Source: Kiritimatiellia bacterium
GTDB lineage: Bacteria > Verrucomicrobiota > Kiritimatiellia > RFP12 > UBA1067
Direction: 5' to 3'
Length of the DNA stretch: 35,930 nucleotides
NCBI GenBank assembly: GCA_028700415.1
Contig: JAQVSS010000011.1
Coordinates: forward strand, 1-35,930
Positions 25,662-33,138 of this stretch are shown piece after piece. The position numbers and the translations under genes were made by a program. The stretch's first letter is position 1. Each line of letters begins with the position of its first letter. The notes under the pieces are model-generated. The model was given only the letters and a program-made list of their open reading frames with translations. It did no database searches and had not been told where the DNA came from.

Positions 25662-27393
25662 GGGTTCCCTCCGGCAGCCGTAGAACGACCCGCACCCATC
25701 CGCCCGACGCTTCGTGCGTCAGTTGTATCGATTCCCCGAATGCGTTTCTGAGCCGTTGCAGCACGTTGTCCAATCCCACGCCCGCCGAAACGTCGGCAGG
25801 GCATTCCCCCGTGCCGAACCAGCGCCCCCGGTTCGCGACCACGATTTCCACGGCGCTTTCGCGGCGGCGGACGGCGAGCCGGATTTCCAGCGGATCAGCC
25901 TCGGAGAGCTGCCCGTATTTGACGGCGTTCTCGACCAACGGCTGGAGCGTGAAGGCCGGCAGGCGGAAATCGTCCCATTCGGGTTCCGCCGACATTTCGA
26001 TCCGCAAGGCCTGTTCGCCCCACCGGATCTGTTCGATCGCCAGATACCGGCCGACCCGTCCCATTTCTTCCCGCACCGTCGTCATGCCGTCCGGCGGGAC
26101 CAACAGCGTCGCGCGGTAGAACTCCGCCAACAGCTGGAGCATCCGCCGCGCGCCTTCGGGCGACGTTCCGAGCAACGCGTCAACCGAGTTCAGCGCGTTG
26201 AACAGAAAGTGCGGGTTGACCTGATAGCGGAGCGTCCTCCAGCGGGCCTCGGCCAACAGGCGCTCGGCTTCCCGCATCCGCTCGCGCGTGGCCTGGTGCT
26301 GGCGCAACCCCGCCTCCATATCCGCCAGACAGGCGGCCAGCACGGTCAGCTCCCCGCCGGATCGGATGTGGAGCGGCGGGTTCGGCTGGCCGTCCCGCAC
26401 GTTGCGCGCGAACTTCTGGCAAGCCGCGAGATCGTTCAGCGCGGGTCGGGCCATGAGGGACATCATCGGAACGAGCAACAGGGCGAGCGCAACGGACACC
26501 CCCAGCGTCGAACGTCTGACCGTCGCGATCGGCGCCAGCACCTCGGAAAGCGGCTGTCTAACCACAATGACCCAGCGGGGACGGCTGACGCGACAAAACG
26601 CGGCGAGGCAGGCTTCTCCGGAATCCCGGTACAGGAACGTTCCCTCGTCCGCAGCTTCCTGTTCCTTTGGAAGGACGATCTCCGGCGGCCGGTAAGGCTG
26701 CCGACTGAGCGGCTCGCCCACCAATAGCGGGCGCGGTGCCAGTTGGATGTTCAGCGCGGGGTCCATCACGACCACTTGCCTATCGTCCATATGTTTCAAT
26801 GAGGCGGTCAATGCGTCGTTGAACAGGCCGAGATCCACAACGACCCGAAGCGCGGCACAGACGCCGTTGTCCGTACGACGCACCGGCACGCTAATGGCCA
26901 GACACGGACGTCCCGTGGCGCGGCTGACAAGGCTTTCGGAAATGCCGGTCCGGCCGGCGAGCGCCTCGCGGAAATCGAAGCGCCCGGCGACCCTGTGTCG
27001 GTGATCCGCGTGGTAGAGGCGGTTCGTGTCCGCGCTGCTCGACGCCACGCAGTCCGCGTCGAGGTTGACGAGATTGATCGACTGATAAAGAGAGAATCTC
27101 GCCTCGAGTCCGCGAAAATACTCATGGAACGCTTCGATTGAGGCCCGCTCACGGTAGTGTTGTGCGGTTTCGACCGTCAGCGGCATCTTCGCCCACCCCT
27201 CGACCTCACAGATGATGTGCGACAACGCGTATTCCGCCTGTTCGGCCACCAAGCAGGCGTTCTGTCTCAACCGGCAGCGTGCGGTCGCCTCCAACTCCGA
27301 CCGCGCCGACCGGTAGATCGTCCAAGAGACCAGCACGATCCCGACGACCGTCGTGCCTTGGACGAACAGAAAAAATCTCGTTCTCAGTCGCAT
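25651..27393 (-). CDS. LytS/YehU-type sensor histidine kinase with extracytoplasmic sensor
   Basis: 580 aa from the ATG at 27393 (MRLRTRFFLFVQGTTVVGIVLVSW). I prefer this over the track's GTG because the membrane segment then sits at the N-terminus; the ribosome site is weak for both. TM1 spans about 5-27, a dCache-like extracytoplasmic domain about 30-290 (RFSLYQSINLVNLDADCVASSS; GRPCLAISVPVRRTDNGVCAALRVVVDLGLF), and TM2 about 303-325. The kinase core has YQVNPHFLFNALNSVDALL with phospho-acceptor H395, LQPLVENAVKYG (N-box, N489) and VGLDNVLQRLRNAFG (G-box). This is the His_kinase (PF06580) subclass that pairs with LytTR regulators, which here follows with overlap. The ligand is unknown; it may be a small molecule or glycan product. 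Confidence 0.88.
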   Translation of the reverse strand: MRLRTRFFLFVQGTTVVGIVLVSWTIYRSARSELEATARCRLRQNACLVAEQAEYALSHIICEVEGWAKMPLTVETAQHYRERASIEAFHEYFRGLEARFSLYQSINLVNLDADCVASSSADTNRLYHADHRHRVAGRFDFREALAGRTGISESLVSRATGRPCLAISVPVRRTDNGVCAALRVVVDLGLFNDALTASLKHMDDRQVVVMDPALNIQLAPRPLLVGEPLSRQPYRPPEIVLPKEQEAADEGTFLYRDSGEACLAAFCRVSRPRWVIVVRQPLSEVLAPIATVRRSTLGVSVALALLLVPMMSLMARPALNDLAACQKFARNVRDGQPNPPLHIRSGGELTVLAACLADMEAGLRQHQATRERMREAERLLAEARWRTLRYQVNPHFLFNALNSVDALLGTSPEGARRMLQLLAEFYRATLLVPPDGMTTVREEMGRVGRYLAIEQIRWGEQALRIEMSAEPEWDDFRLPAFTLQPLVENAVKYGQLSEADPLEIRLAVRRRESAVEIVVANRGRWFGTGECPADVSAGVGLDNVLQRLRNAFGESIQLTHEASGGWVRVVLRLPEGTRES

Positions 27394-27466
27394 GGGTGAA
27401 AAGCTCAACAACACCCCGGTACGTCGCGAAGGGCACCCCTCTTTCACGCTATAGAACCCCCCGGCG

Positions 27467-27529
27467 TCAGCCGCGCCATATCGGATCGGTTACCGGATGC
27501 TGCAGGGAAACGGCGATCACGCTTTTCAT
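27467..27529 (-). other. Tiny ORF with strong ribosome site ahead of the kinase gene
   Basis: MKSVIAVSLQHPVTDPIWRG (20 aa), with GGAGGAG 7 nt before the ATG. It lies between the Gfo/Idh/MocA stop and the kinase start. It could be a leader peptide, the remnant of a lost gene, or chance. There is no run of a regulatory amino acid and no hairpin that would make it an attenuator. Confidence 0.22.
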
Positions 27530-27602
27530 TGCATGACTCCTCCATACGGAAGGGGCTTTCACACGGGAAGGCGGCGATGTGGCGCGATCAGGCGCGGGAC
27601 GG

Positions 27603-28967
27603 CTAAGCCTTGATCTCCCACCCCTTGCGATACGTCCGTTTAACGAAAGCCGCAGCCTCAGGAACATTCGTCACCCTCAGTTGGGCGGCGTCCCAGATGA
27701 TTTTCTTGCCGACGCGGTACGCCACATTCCCCAAATGGTTGGCCTCGGTGAGCCCTCCGCTGTAGTCGAAGTTGCACGTCGTCGGCTCGCCGTTCTTGCA
27801 CGCATGCAGCCATTCCGCGTGGTGGCCGAGGCTGTCGGGAATGGTCGGCGCAGGGCGCGCGAAATTTTTGAATGTGTCCTCGGGCAACAAAATGTGCTTG
27901 CTGTAATCCGACAGCAGCATGCCCTTGCTGCCGATGAACAGGCAGCCGGAACCCCACTGGGGGATTTTCTTGTCCGTCCAAACCTGCGGTTTCATCTCAC
28001 CCTGATACCAGGTGAGTTTCACCGCCGGCATGCCGCCGCGCGGACCGTATTCGTAGCGGGCGGACATCGAGGCCGGGGCCAGTTCGGGATGCGGCGGCGG
28101 GCCGAAGGCCTCGACGGTCAACGGGGCATCCAATTTCAGCGCCCAGAAGGGCAGGTCATTCCAATGCGACCCCAAGTCGCTCATCGTCCCGCTGCCGAAA
28201 TCCCACCACCGGTACCATTTCGGGCCGGGGAAATAATCGCTGTGGAACGGCCGGTCCGCCGCCGGCCCGAGGAACAGATCCCAATGGAGGTATGGAGGAG
28301 GCGTTTGCGCTTCCTTCGGACGGTCCTGCACGGCCAGGATGTCCTTATTCCTCGCCGCCGCCTCAGGGCTCTGCAAGCCCCAGGCCCGCGAAACCCAGAC
28401 GTGGACTTCGGTCACAGGGCCGATCGCCCCTCCCTGGATCAGTTCCACCACGCGGCGGTAATTCGTCCCGGCATGGATCTGCGTGCCCATCTGAGTCGCC
28501 ACGTTCGCCTTCTTGGCGGCCTCGCGGATGATCCGCGTCTCCCAGACATTGTGGGCGAGAGGCTTTTCGCAATAGACGTGCTTGCCGGCCGTGAGCGCGG
28601 GCAGGGTGGCCAGCGCGTGAGTGTGTTCCGCCGTGCTCACCACCACCGCGTCATAATCCTTCAATTCCGCATAGAGTTGCCTGAAGTCGATGAACCTCTT
28701 GGCATCCGCATGTTTCGCCGCCGCGGCATTCAGGTTGTTCTCGTTCACGTCGCAGAGCGCCGCGATGTGCTCGCCCTTCGCCGCGACCGCCGCCATATTG
28801 CCGCCCCCGCGCCCCCCGCACCCGATCACCACAATGTTTAATTTGCTGTTCAGGTTCTGGGCACGCACCACCGCGGGGAATCCCATGGACGCGGCTGCAA
28901 GCGCCGAGGCGCTTAGAAATTGACGGCGGGTGGAGACAACCGTGTGAGGCACATGTTTTCTATTCAT
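27603..28967 (-). CDS. Tat-exported Gfo/Idh/MocA-family oxidoreductase (GH109-like style)
   Basis: 454 aa. A Tat leader ([20 protein letters not shown]) precedes a Rossmann domain with [13 protein letters not shown] (NAD(P)-binding) and [14 protein letters not shown], the family EKP motif. The C-terminal domain has [15 protein letters not shown] and [19 protein letters not shown]. Cytoplasmic relatives oxidise sugars or inositol. Tat-exported members carry their NAD pre-bound, and some (GH109) are NAD-dependent glycosidases. Which of these applies is not visible from sequence. The ATG at 28967 has only CGGGGC before it, not a good ribosome site, and a TAAAAT box lies 6 nt upstream, so the mRNA could be leaderless. 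It ends the second sugar locus, 210 bp before the kinase gene. Confidence 0.85.
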   Translation of the reverse strand: MNRKHVPHTVVSTRRQFLSASALAAASMGFPAVVRAQNLNSKLNIVVIGCGGRGGGNMAAVAAKGEHIAALCDVNENNLNAAAAKHADAKRFIDFRQLYAELKDYDAVVVSTAEHTHALATLPALTAGKHVYCEKPLAHNVWETRIIREAAKKANVATQMGTQIHAGTNYRRVVELIQGGAIGPVTEVHVWVSRAWGLQSPEAAARNKDILAVQDRPKEAQTPPPYLHWDLFLGPAADRPFHSDYFPGPKWYRWWDFGSGTMSDLGSHWNDLPFWALKLDAPLTVEAFGPPPHPELAPASMSARYEYGPRGGMPAVKLTWYQGEMKPQVWTDKKIPQWGSGCLFIGSKGMLLSDYSKHILLPEDTFKNFARPAPTIPDSLGHHAEWLHACKNGEPTTCNFDYSGGLTEANHLGNVAYRVGKKIIWDAAQLRVTNVPEAAAFVKRTYRKGWEIKA

Positions 28968-28973
28968 GCCCCG

Positions 28974-29003
28974 ATTTTACCAGAGGGGACATAAAACCGG
29001 CAA
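28974..29003 (-). promoter_or_regulatory. Candidate promoter giving a leaderless mRNA
   Basis: Minus strand: TTGCCG, 18-bp spacer, TAAAAT, then 6 nt to the ATG of the Gfo/Idh/MocA gene. The expected start of transcription falls on or next to the A of the ATG. This fits the lack of a clear ribosome site there. Visual match only. Confidence 0.33.
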
Positions 29004-29053
29004 GCATCGATCTTTCCGCGCAGACAAAGGGAAGAGGTGTGTCTCCGGCGCCT

Positions 29054-30097
29054 TTATCTTTTTCCATGTTTGAAAGGATGGCGGCACTTGCCCAAGGGCT
29101 TCGAGGCGCGAACCACGGAGTCCATCCCCCGGCCCCGGAGCAGGAGACTGACCTTCGAGAACCCCGCGGCCGACAAGTCGTCGCGGAGTTCGCCGAGCGT
29201 GAACGTGCCGCCTCCGGGCGTGTTGACCAGCATGTTGACCGCGAACATCGCGCCCGCTGCCGGGCGCAGGCGGGACCCGTCCATGACGATGTCGCGGATC
29301 AGGATCAGGCCGCCTGGCTCAAGAGCCGAGAACACCTTCGCGAACAAGCGCCGGTTCTGCGCCCGTGAATTCTGGTGGATGATCGCGCTCACCCAAGCCA
29401 GATCCGCGCCTTCCGGCAACGCGCTTTTCATGAAGTCTCCCGGAAACAGCCTCGCCCTGTCTGTCAGGCCGGCCTTCCTCATCAGCCGCCTGGCCATGGG
29501 AATGACTTCGGGCCGGTCCATAATGGTCGCGCAGGCGCCGGGGTTGAGCCGGAGGAAAGGGATGGACCACGTACCCGAAGCCCCACCCAGGTCCAGCAGG
29601 TGCGTGAACGTCAGTTCGCCGAGGCCGGCGACGAGCGGCATCGCCAGGGGCCCGGACACCTCGTGCATGGCACGTATGAACGAGACCAAATCACCGCCTG
29701 CGCCCAGAACGCTCGGACGGCGGTTGGCGGGCTTCCCGCGCAACACGACGCCGGCCAGCTGACCCCAGCCGCGCAGGCAGTTGCCGAGATGGCGGACCAT
29801 GCCCAGCACGCACTGCTGACCGCCATCGGCCAAAACTTCGGCCACCGCCTGCGGGACGCTGTAGACGGGTTCGGCTCCGGCCGACTTATCCAAGAGACCG
29901 AGCGCGGCGAGCGCGTCCAGCAGGACGCTCACGGCCCTGACGTCCCCTTTGACGCGGAGAGCCAGCCGCGCAGCGGCCATGGGCCGGGCGTGCAGGATCG
30001 TAAAGACGTCCAGCTCCGCCGCCGCGATGACGACGCATGACGGCTGGAACCCGCGCACCATGTCCAAAACGGTTTCCCTGTTCAGCTTCTTCTTCAT
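29054..30097 (-). CDS. O-methyltransferase-like SAM-dependent protein (dimerisation plus Rossmann domain)
   Basis: 347 aa from the ATG at 30097 (MKKKLNRETVLDMVRGFQP), where GGGAGG lies upstream; the track start at 30118 is less likely. The N-terminal 100 residues form the helical, winged-helix dimerisation domain (SCVVIAAAELDVFTIL; LLDALAALGLLDK). The SAM-binding motif I is HLLDLGGASGTWSIPF (about 166-181), with DRPEVIPMARRL as the adenosine-binding strand, IIHQNSRAQNRRLFAKVFSALEPGG as the post-motif region and a His near 241 like the catalytic base of COMT/ASMT enzymes. The substrate is unknown. No signal peptide, so it is cytoplasmic. Its presence among sugar genes is unexpected; a methylated sugar or a natural product is possible. 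It lies 95 bp after the aldolase-family gene and 86 bp before the Gfo gene. Confidence 0.8.
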   Translation of the reverse strand: MKKKLNRETVLDMVRGFQPSCVVIAAAELDVFTILHARPMAAARLALRVKGDVRAVSVLLDALAALGLLDKSAGAEPVYSVPQAVAEVLADGGQQCVLGMVRHLGNCLRGWGQLAGVVLRGKPANRRPSVLGAGGDLVSFIRAMHEVSGPLAMPLVAGLGELTFTHLLDLGGASGTWSIPFLRLNPGACATIMDRPEVIPMARRLMRKAGLTDRARLFPGDFMKSALPEGADLAWVSAIIHQNSRAQNRRLFAKVFSALEPGGLILIRDIVMDGSRLRPAAGAMFAVNMLVNTPGGGTFTLGELRDDLSAAGFSKVSLLLRGRGMDSVVRASKPLGKCRHPFKHGKR

Positions 30098-30192
30098 GAC
30101 CCCTCCCGCGACACCCAAGACGGTAACACACGCCCGGAGACCGGTTCAATCCGGTATCCTGAAGACTCATCCTTCGGTTGCGGAAGATGCCT

Positions 30193-31314
30193 TCAGCCGT
30201 TTTTCTTCACGAAGCGGAGCATATCGTCATAACACTCGTCGAGCTCGGCCTTCTGGAGCTCCGTGAGCTTTATATCCTCAAGTTTCCACTTCGTGTTGTC
30301 GCCGACCGCCACCGTGCCCTGTTCCTTTTTCTCGGCCTTGAGGTAGGTTCGCGACACCGTGGTTTTGAACACGCCCTGACGCTGGAGGTAATAGAGCGAA
30401 TACCCGCGCAGGCCACCGGGGAAGTCGCGCTGGTCGATCAGGAGGCGGAGCAGCGCGTAAGCGAGCGTCAGCTTGCCGTCGCGGTCGTTGTTCTCCATCT
30501 GCTTCCAGATGTACCCGAGCAGCGGCGCGTACGCGCACCGTTCCGTAACAAGCCCCTCCGACCCGCAACGGCGGCTCTGGTAGAGCCACTGCCAACCACC
30601 CCACGCGCTGAACACCGTGTGGATGACCGGCTTCGCGGCGTTCTCCCTGATCATGTTGTCGTTCGCCTTCGCCCCGCCCGACTCCTCCTTGATGTACCCG
30701 TAAATCGCCGGGTGCTTCCGCGCGAGGTCGATCAGCATCTCGACCGTCGGGGACGGGCACGTGTTGTTCACGACCGTCTGGATGATCACCGGGCGCTTCG
30801 CCACCTTCGCCAGCTCATCATAGTAGGCGCGCACGTCGTCGAGCGTTTTGCCCGCGCTCGGGGGGCGCGTGATAATCGCGATGTTCGTCCGCGGGTACTT
30901 CTTTGCGATCTTCTCGACGGCTTCCGTCTCGCGGATCATCTGCGCCGTGTCCACGCCATTGCAGCCGAACGTCATCATGCAGGCGACGCCCTGCATCGCC
31001 TCGGCGCAGGCCTCATACCCTTTCACCTTCTCCTCGAAGGTCAGCAGGTCGACCGCGTCGTTCGACTGACACCAAATCACGCCCGGGCACCCGCCGTCCG
31101 CCGTGAAGCGCGCGCCGCGTTTGAGCGACTCGTAGTCCACGCTTCCGTCCTTGTTGTACGGCGTGGAGAGAATCGGGAACGGGCCGCGCATCCGCTTGTC
31201 GCCGCCGCCGTCCGCCTTCGCGACGGCGGTGGACACTTTCTTGGGCGCCCCGGTCGCGCATCCCGCGAGCGCCGCGCCCGCCAACCCCAATGACAAAAAA
31301 TCCCGTCTCTGCAT
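30193..31314 (-). CDS. Tat lipoprotein of the DHDPS/NAL (DapA) aldolase superfamily
   Basis: 373 aa. The leader MQRRDFLSLGLAGAALAGC combines a twin-arginine motif with a lipobox (LAGC, C19), so the product should be exported folded and lipid-anchored. The mature part follows the DapA fold: FPILSTPYNKDGSVDYESL at the first strand, ARFTADGGCPGVIW and PRTNIAIITR, and AIYGYIKEESGG with K209 as the expected Schiff-base lysine. The strand that normally carries the catalytic Tyr (YNxP) reads IIQTVVNNTCPSP, so that Tyr seems absent. Known members split or join pyruvate and aldehydes in the cytoplasm; an exported one is odd. AGGGAA lies 6 nt upstream. It follows the Gfo/Idh/MocA gene across a 64-bp gap that holds the heptamer tract. 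Confidence 0.82.
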   Translation of the reverse strand: MQRRDFLSLGLAGAALAGCATGAPKKVSTAVAKADGGGDKRMRGPFPILSTPYNKDGSVDYESLKRGARFTADGGCPGVIWCQSNDAVDLLTFEEKVKGYEACAEAMQGVACMMTFGCNGVDTAQMIRETEAVEKIAKKYPRTNIAIITRPPSAGKTLDDVRAYYDELAKVAKRPVIIQTVVNNTCPSPTVEMLIDLARKHPAIYGYIKEESGGAKANDNMIRENAAKPVIHTVFSAWGGWQWLYQSRRCGSEGLVTERCAYAPLLGYIWKQMENNDRDGKLTLAYALLRLLIDQRDFPGGLRGYSLYYLQRQGVFKTTVSRTYLKAEKKEQGTVAVGDNTKWKLEDIKLTELQKAELDECYDDMLRFVKKNG

Positions 31315-31335
31315 GGTCTTCCCTTTCTTGTCAGA

Positions 31336-31377
31336 ACTTCAACGTTCGATGTTCAACGTTCTGCGTTCGGCGTTCCC
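31336..31377. repeat. Six-unit heptamer tract related to the cassette arms
   Basis: ACTTCAA-CGTTCGA-TGTTCAA-CGTTCTG-CGTTCGG-CGTTCCC: six 7-bp units with consensus NGTTCNN, in the gap between two genes. The first four resemble the CGTTCAA arms at 15855-16534. There is no second arm and no core here, so it is a diverged or solo arm. It ends 1 bp before the Gfo/Idh/MocA stop codon. Confidence 0.6.
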
Positions 31378-31378
31378 C

Positions 31379-32821
31379 TTACCCCTTGATTTCCCAACCG
31401 GGCCGGTACGTCGTCTTGAGGAATACGTTCGCGGACTCGTCGTTCGTGATCGCTGTGCCGTCCCACTCGAGCTTTTTGAGTCCCGCGCGGGCCGCCACGT
31501 TACCGAGGAGCACCGTCGTAGCGAGCGGCGCGGAATAATCGAAGTTGCACCCCGCCGGGCGGTTCGGGTTGCGGATCGCGCGCAGCCAATCCTCCGGGTG
31601 GTTCATGCCCTTCTCGCGCGGGATCGTCTTCGGCGGAACCGGGAGTTTCGTTCTGAGATCATTCGGGACGAATTGAAGCCCGTCGCCGTGCGGGCCGATC
31701 GCCATGACGCCGTTCTCGCCCACATACACCGTGCCGAGGCAGCCCAGGTTTTGTTTGTGCTTCCTCTCGAGCTCCTCGATGACCGGCGGCAGGTTCTGGT
31801 AGTCGCGCTTCAGACAGACGCCGACCTTGTCCACGTGCGCCTTGTCGTAAGGGATGCCGTCTTTCACGCCGTCATACCAATGCAGCGTCATCGCGTCCAT
31901 GCCCTTGCGCGCAGGGAAACGCCAGTGGATCGTGTTGCGCCACGTCCAGCTCCCCGCCACACCCCACATGAGTTCAGTGGCCTCCACGCTCGCGGGATGG
32001 GCCTCGCCGAGGCGCAGCGACCAGAACACAGGGTCGAGGATGTGCGTGCCCATGTTGCCGATCGCGCCGTTGCCGTACCCGATCCACGCGTGCCAGTCGT
32101 GCGGATGCATGCCGTTATGGTCGGCTGTGCCCGCGTAATAATCGCACACCGGCGCGGGCCCGCACCATGCGTCCCAGTCCATGCCCTTCGGCGGCTCGGC
32201 CTTCGGCGGACGGTACATCATCGCGTTCAGGCGGTCGTCGAACGCCCACACGTCATGGATCTGCCCGAGCGCGCCGCTCTGAATGTACTCCACGAGGCGG
32301 CGCATGCCCTCGTCGCTGTGGCCATGGTTGCCGACCTGCGTCGCGACACCGGACTTCTTCTGCGCCGCGCGCATGAGGCGCACCTCCTCGATCATGAGGG
32401 CCATCGGCTTCTCGACGTAGACGTGAAGGCCCTTCGACATTGCGAGGATCGCGGCGGGGGCGTGGTGGTGGTTCGGCGTCGCAATCGCGACGGCGTCAAT
32501 CTCGCCCCCCCTCCTTTCCAGCATCTCGCGGTAATCGTAAAAGGCCTGGATCTTCGAGCTGTCCGTCGTCGGCTGATGATGCTTTACCACGGCGCGGATC
32601 ATGTCCCAATGGCTCGGATCCGGCTCAGCCATACAGACGATCTCCTCGTCCGGGCCACACATGTTATTCAAAATGCCGTAACCGATGCCGAGCCCCATGC
32701 GGCCGCCGCACCCGATCAGGCCCAGCCGGATTTTATTCCGGCCGGAAACCTGCCCCCCAATGGAAAACAATGGGAATGCCGCACTCCCTGCGGCCATTTT
32801 CAAAAAATCACGACGCAACAT
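31379..32821 (-). CDS. Tat-exported Gfo/Idh/MocA-family oxidoreductase
   Basis: 480 aa from the ATG at 32821 (MLRRDFLKMAAGSAAFPLF), with GGGAGG 6 nt upstream; the track start at 32905 is too early. The Tat leader is followed by KIRLGLIGCGGRMGLG (nucleotide site), LHVYVEKPMALMIEE (EKP motif), GAIGNMGTHILDPVFWSL and, near the end, CNFDYSAPLATTVLLGNVA and YRPGWEIKG. The same C-terminal signature (TYRxGWEIK) ends the other family member at 27603-28967, so the two are related paralogues, though one is longer. The function is probably sugar oxidoreduction or an NAD-assisted glycosidase reaction outside the cytoplasm; no substrate can be assigned. It is followed by the aldolase-family lipoprotein gene. 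Confidence 0.85.
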   Translation of the reverse strand: MLRRDFLKMAAGSAAFPLFSIGGQVSGRNKIRLGLIGCGGRMGLGIGYGILNNMCGPDEEIVCMAEPDPSHWDMIRAVVKHHQPTTDSSKIQAFYDYREMLERRGGEIDAVAIATPNHHHAPAAILAMSKGLHVYVEKPMALMIEEVRLMRAAQKKSGVATQVGNHGHSDEGMRRLVEYIQSGALGQIHDVWAFDDRLNAMMYRPPKAEPPKGMDWDAWCGPAPVCDYYAGTADHNGMHPHDWHAWIGYGNGAIGNMGTHILDPVFWSLRLGEAHPASVEATELMWGVAGSWTWRNTIHWRFPARKGMDAMTLHWYDGVKDGIPYDKAHVDKVGVCLKRDYQNLPPVIEELERKHKQNLGCLGTVYVGENGVMAIGPHGDGLQFVPNDLRTKLPVPPKTIPREKGMNHPEDWLRAIRNPNRPAGCNFDYSAPLATTVLLGNVAARAGLKKLEWDGTAITNDESANVFLKTTYRPGWEIKG

Positions 32822-32920
32822 CTGTACCTCCCCCAAAACGGATTCTCGGAAACGGCCACACATCATCCAAAACCGTTCCAGCACATTTCCAGATGCCGAG
32901 GGCACCGCCTGCCAGACCGA

Positions 32921-33118
32921 TCAAACACCCCCTCCGCCGCGGTCCTGCGGCTCATCGGGGCTCACCCCATAGCGTCTCCGCCGGTCACGCCCGGCGGGAC
33001 ATCCGCCTCCGGTCAGCCACATCTCGAGCCGCTGCAGCCATTTCGCCCAGCCGATCCCGGCGCGTGCCCGGGTGCAGACCGGACAATGCGTCTCGCAAAA
33101 CTCCGCATCAAGTTTCAT
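32921..33118 (-). CDS. Small Cys-motif protein (CxxxCPVC)
   Basis: 65 aa beginning MKLDAEFCETHCPVCTRARAGIGW, 20 bp after the fucosidase stop. The C-x3-CPxCTRAR-type opening followed by a KWLQRLE helix and a later Cys (GGCPAGRDRRRRYGV) resembles small bacterial proteins that I recall with CPxCxxAR...CPxCxAYExxYG, so I regard it as a real gene of that kind. A zinc site is likely from the cysteines but the second half has only one Cys, so it may be incomplete. AAGGGG lies about 11 nt upstream, which is rather far. There is no signal peptide. Role unknown. The 99 bp between it and the next gene hold nothing I recognise. Confidence 0.55.
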   Translation of the reverse strand: MKLDAEFCETHCPVCTRARAGIGWAKWLQRLEMWLTGGGCPAGRDRRRRYGVSPDEPQDRGGGGV

Positions 33119-33138
33119 GCCGTTTTAGACCCCTTCCC

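Noticed and set aside
30136-30156. ACCGG-TTCAAT-CCGGT stem between the aldolase-family and methyltransferase genes
   Set aside because: Only 5 bp of stem with no T tract; too weak to call a terminator or operator.
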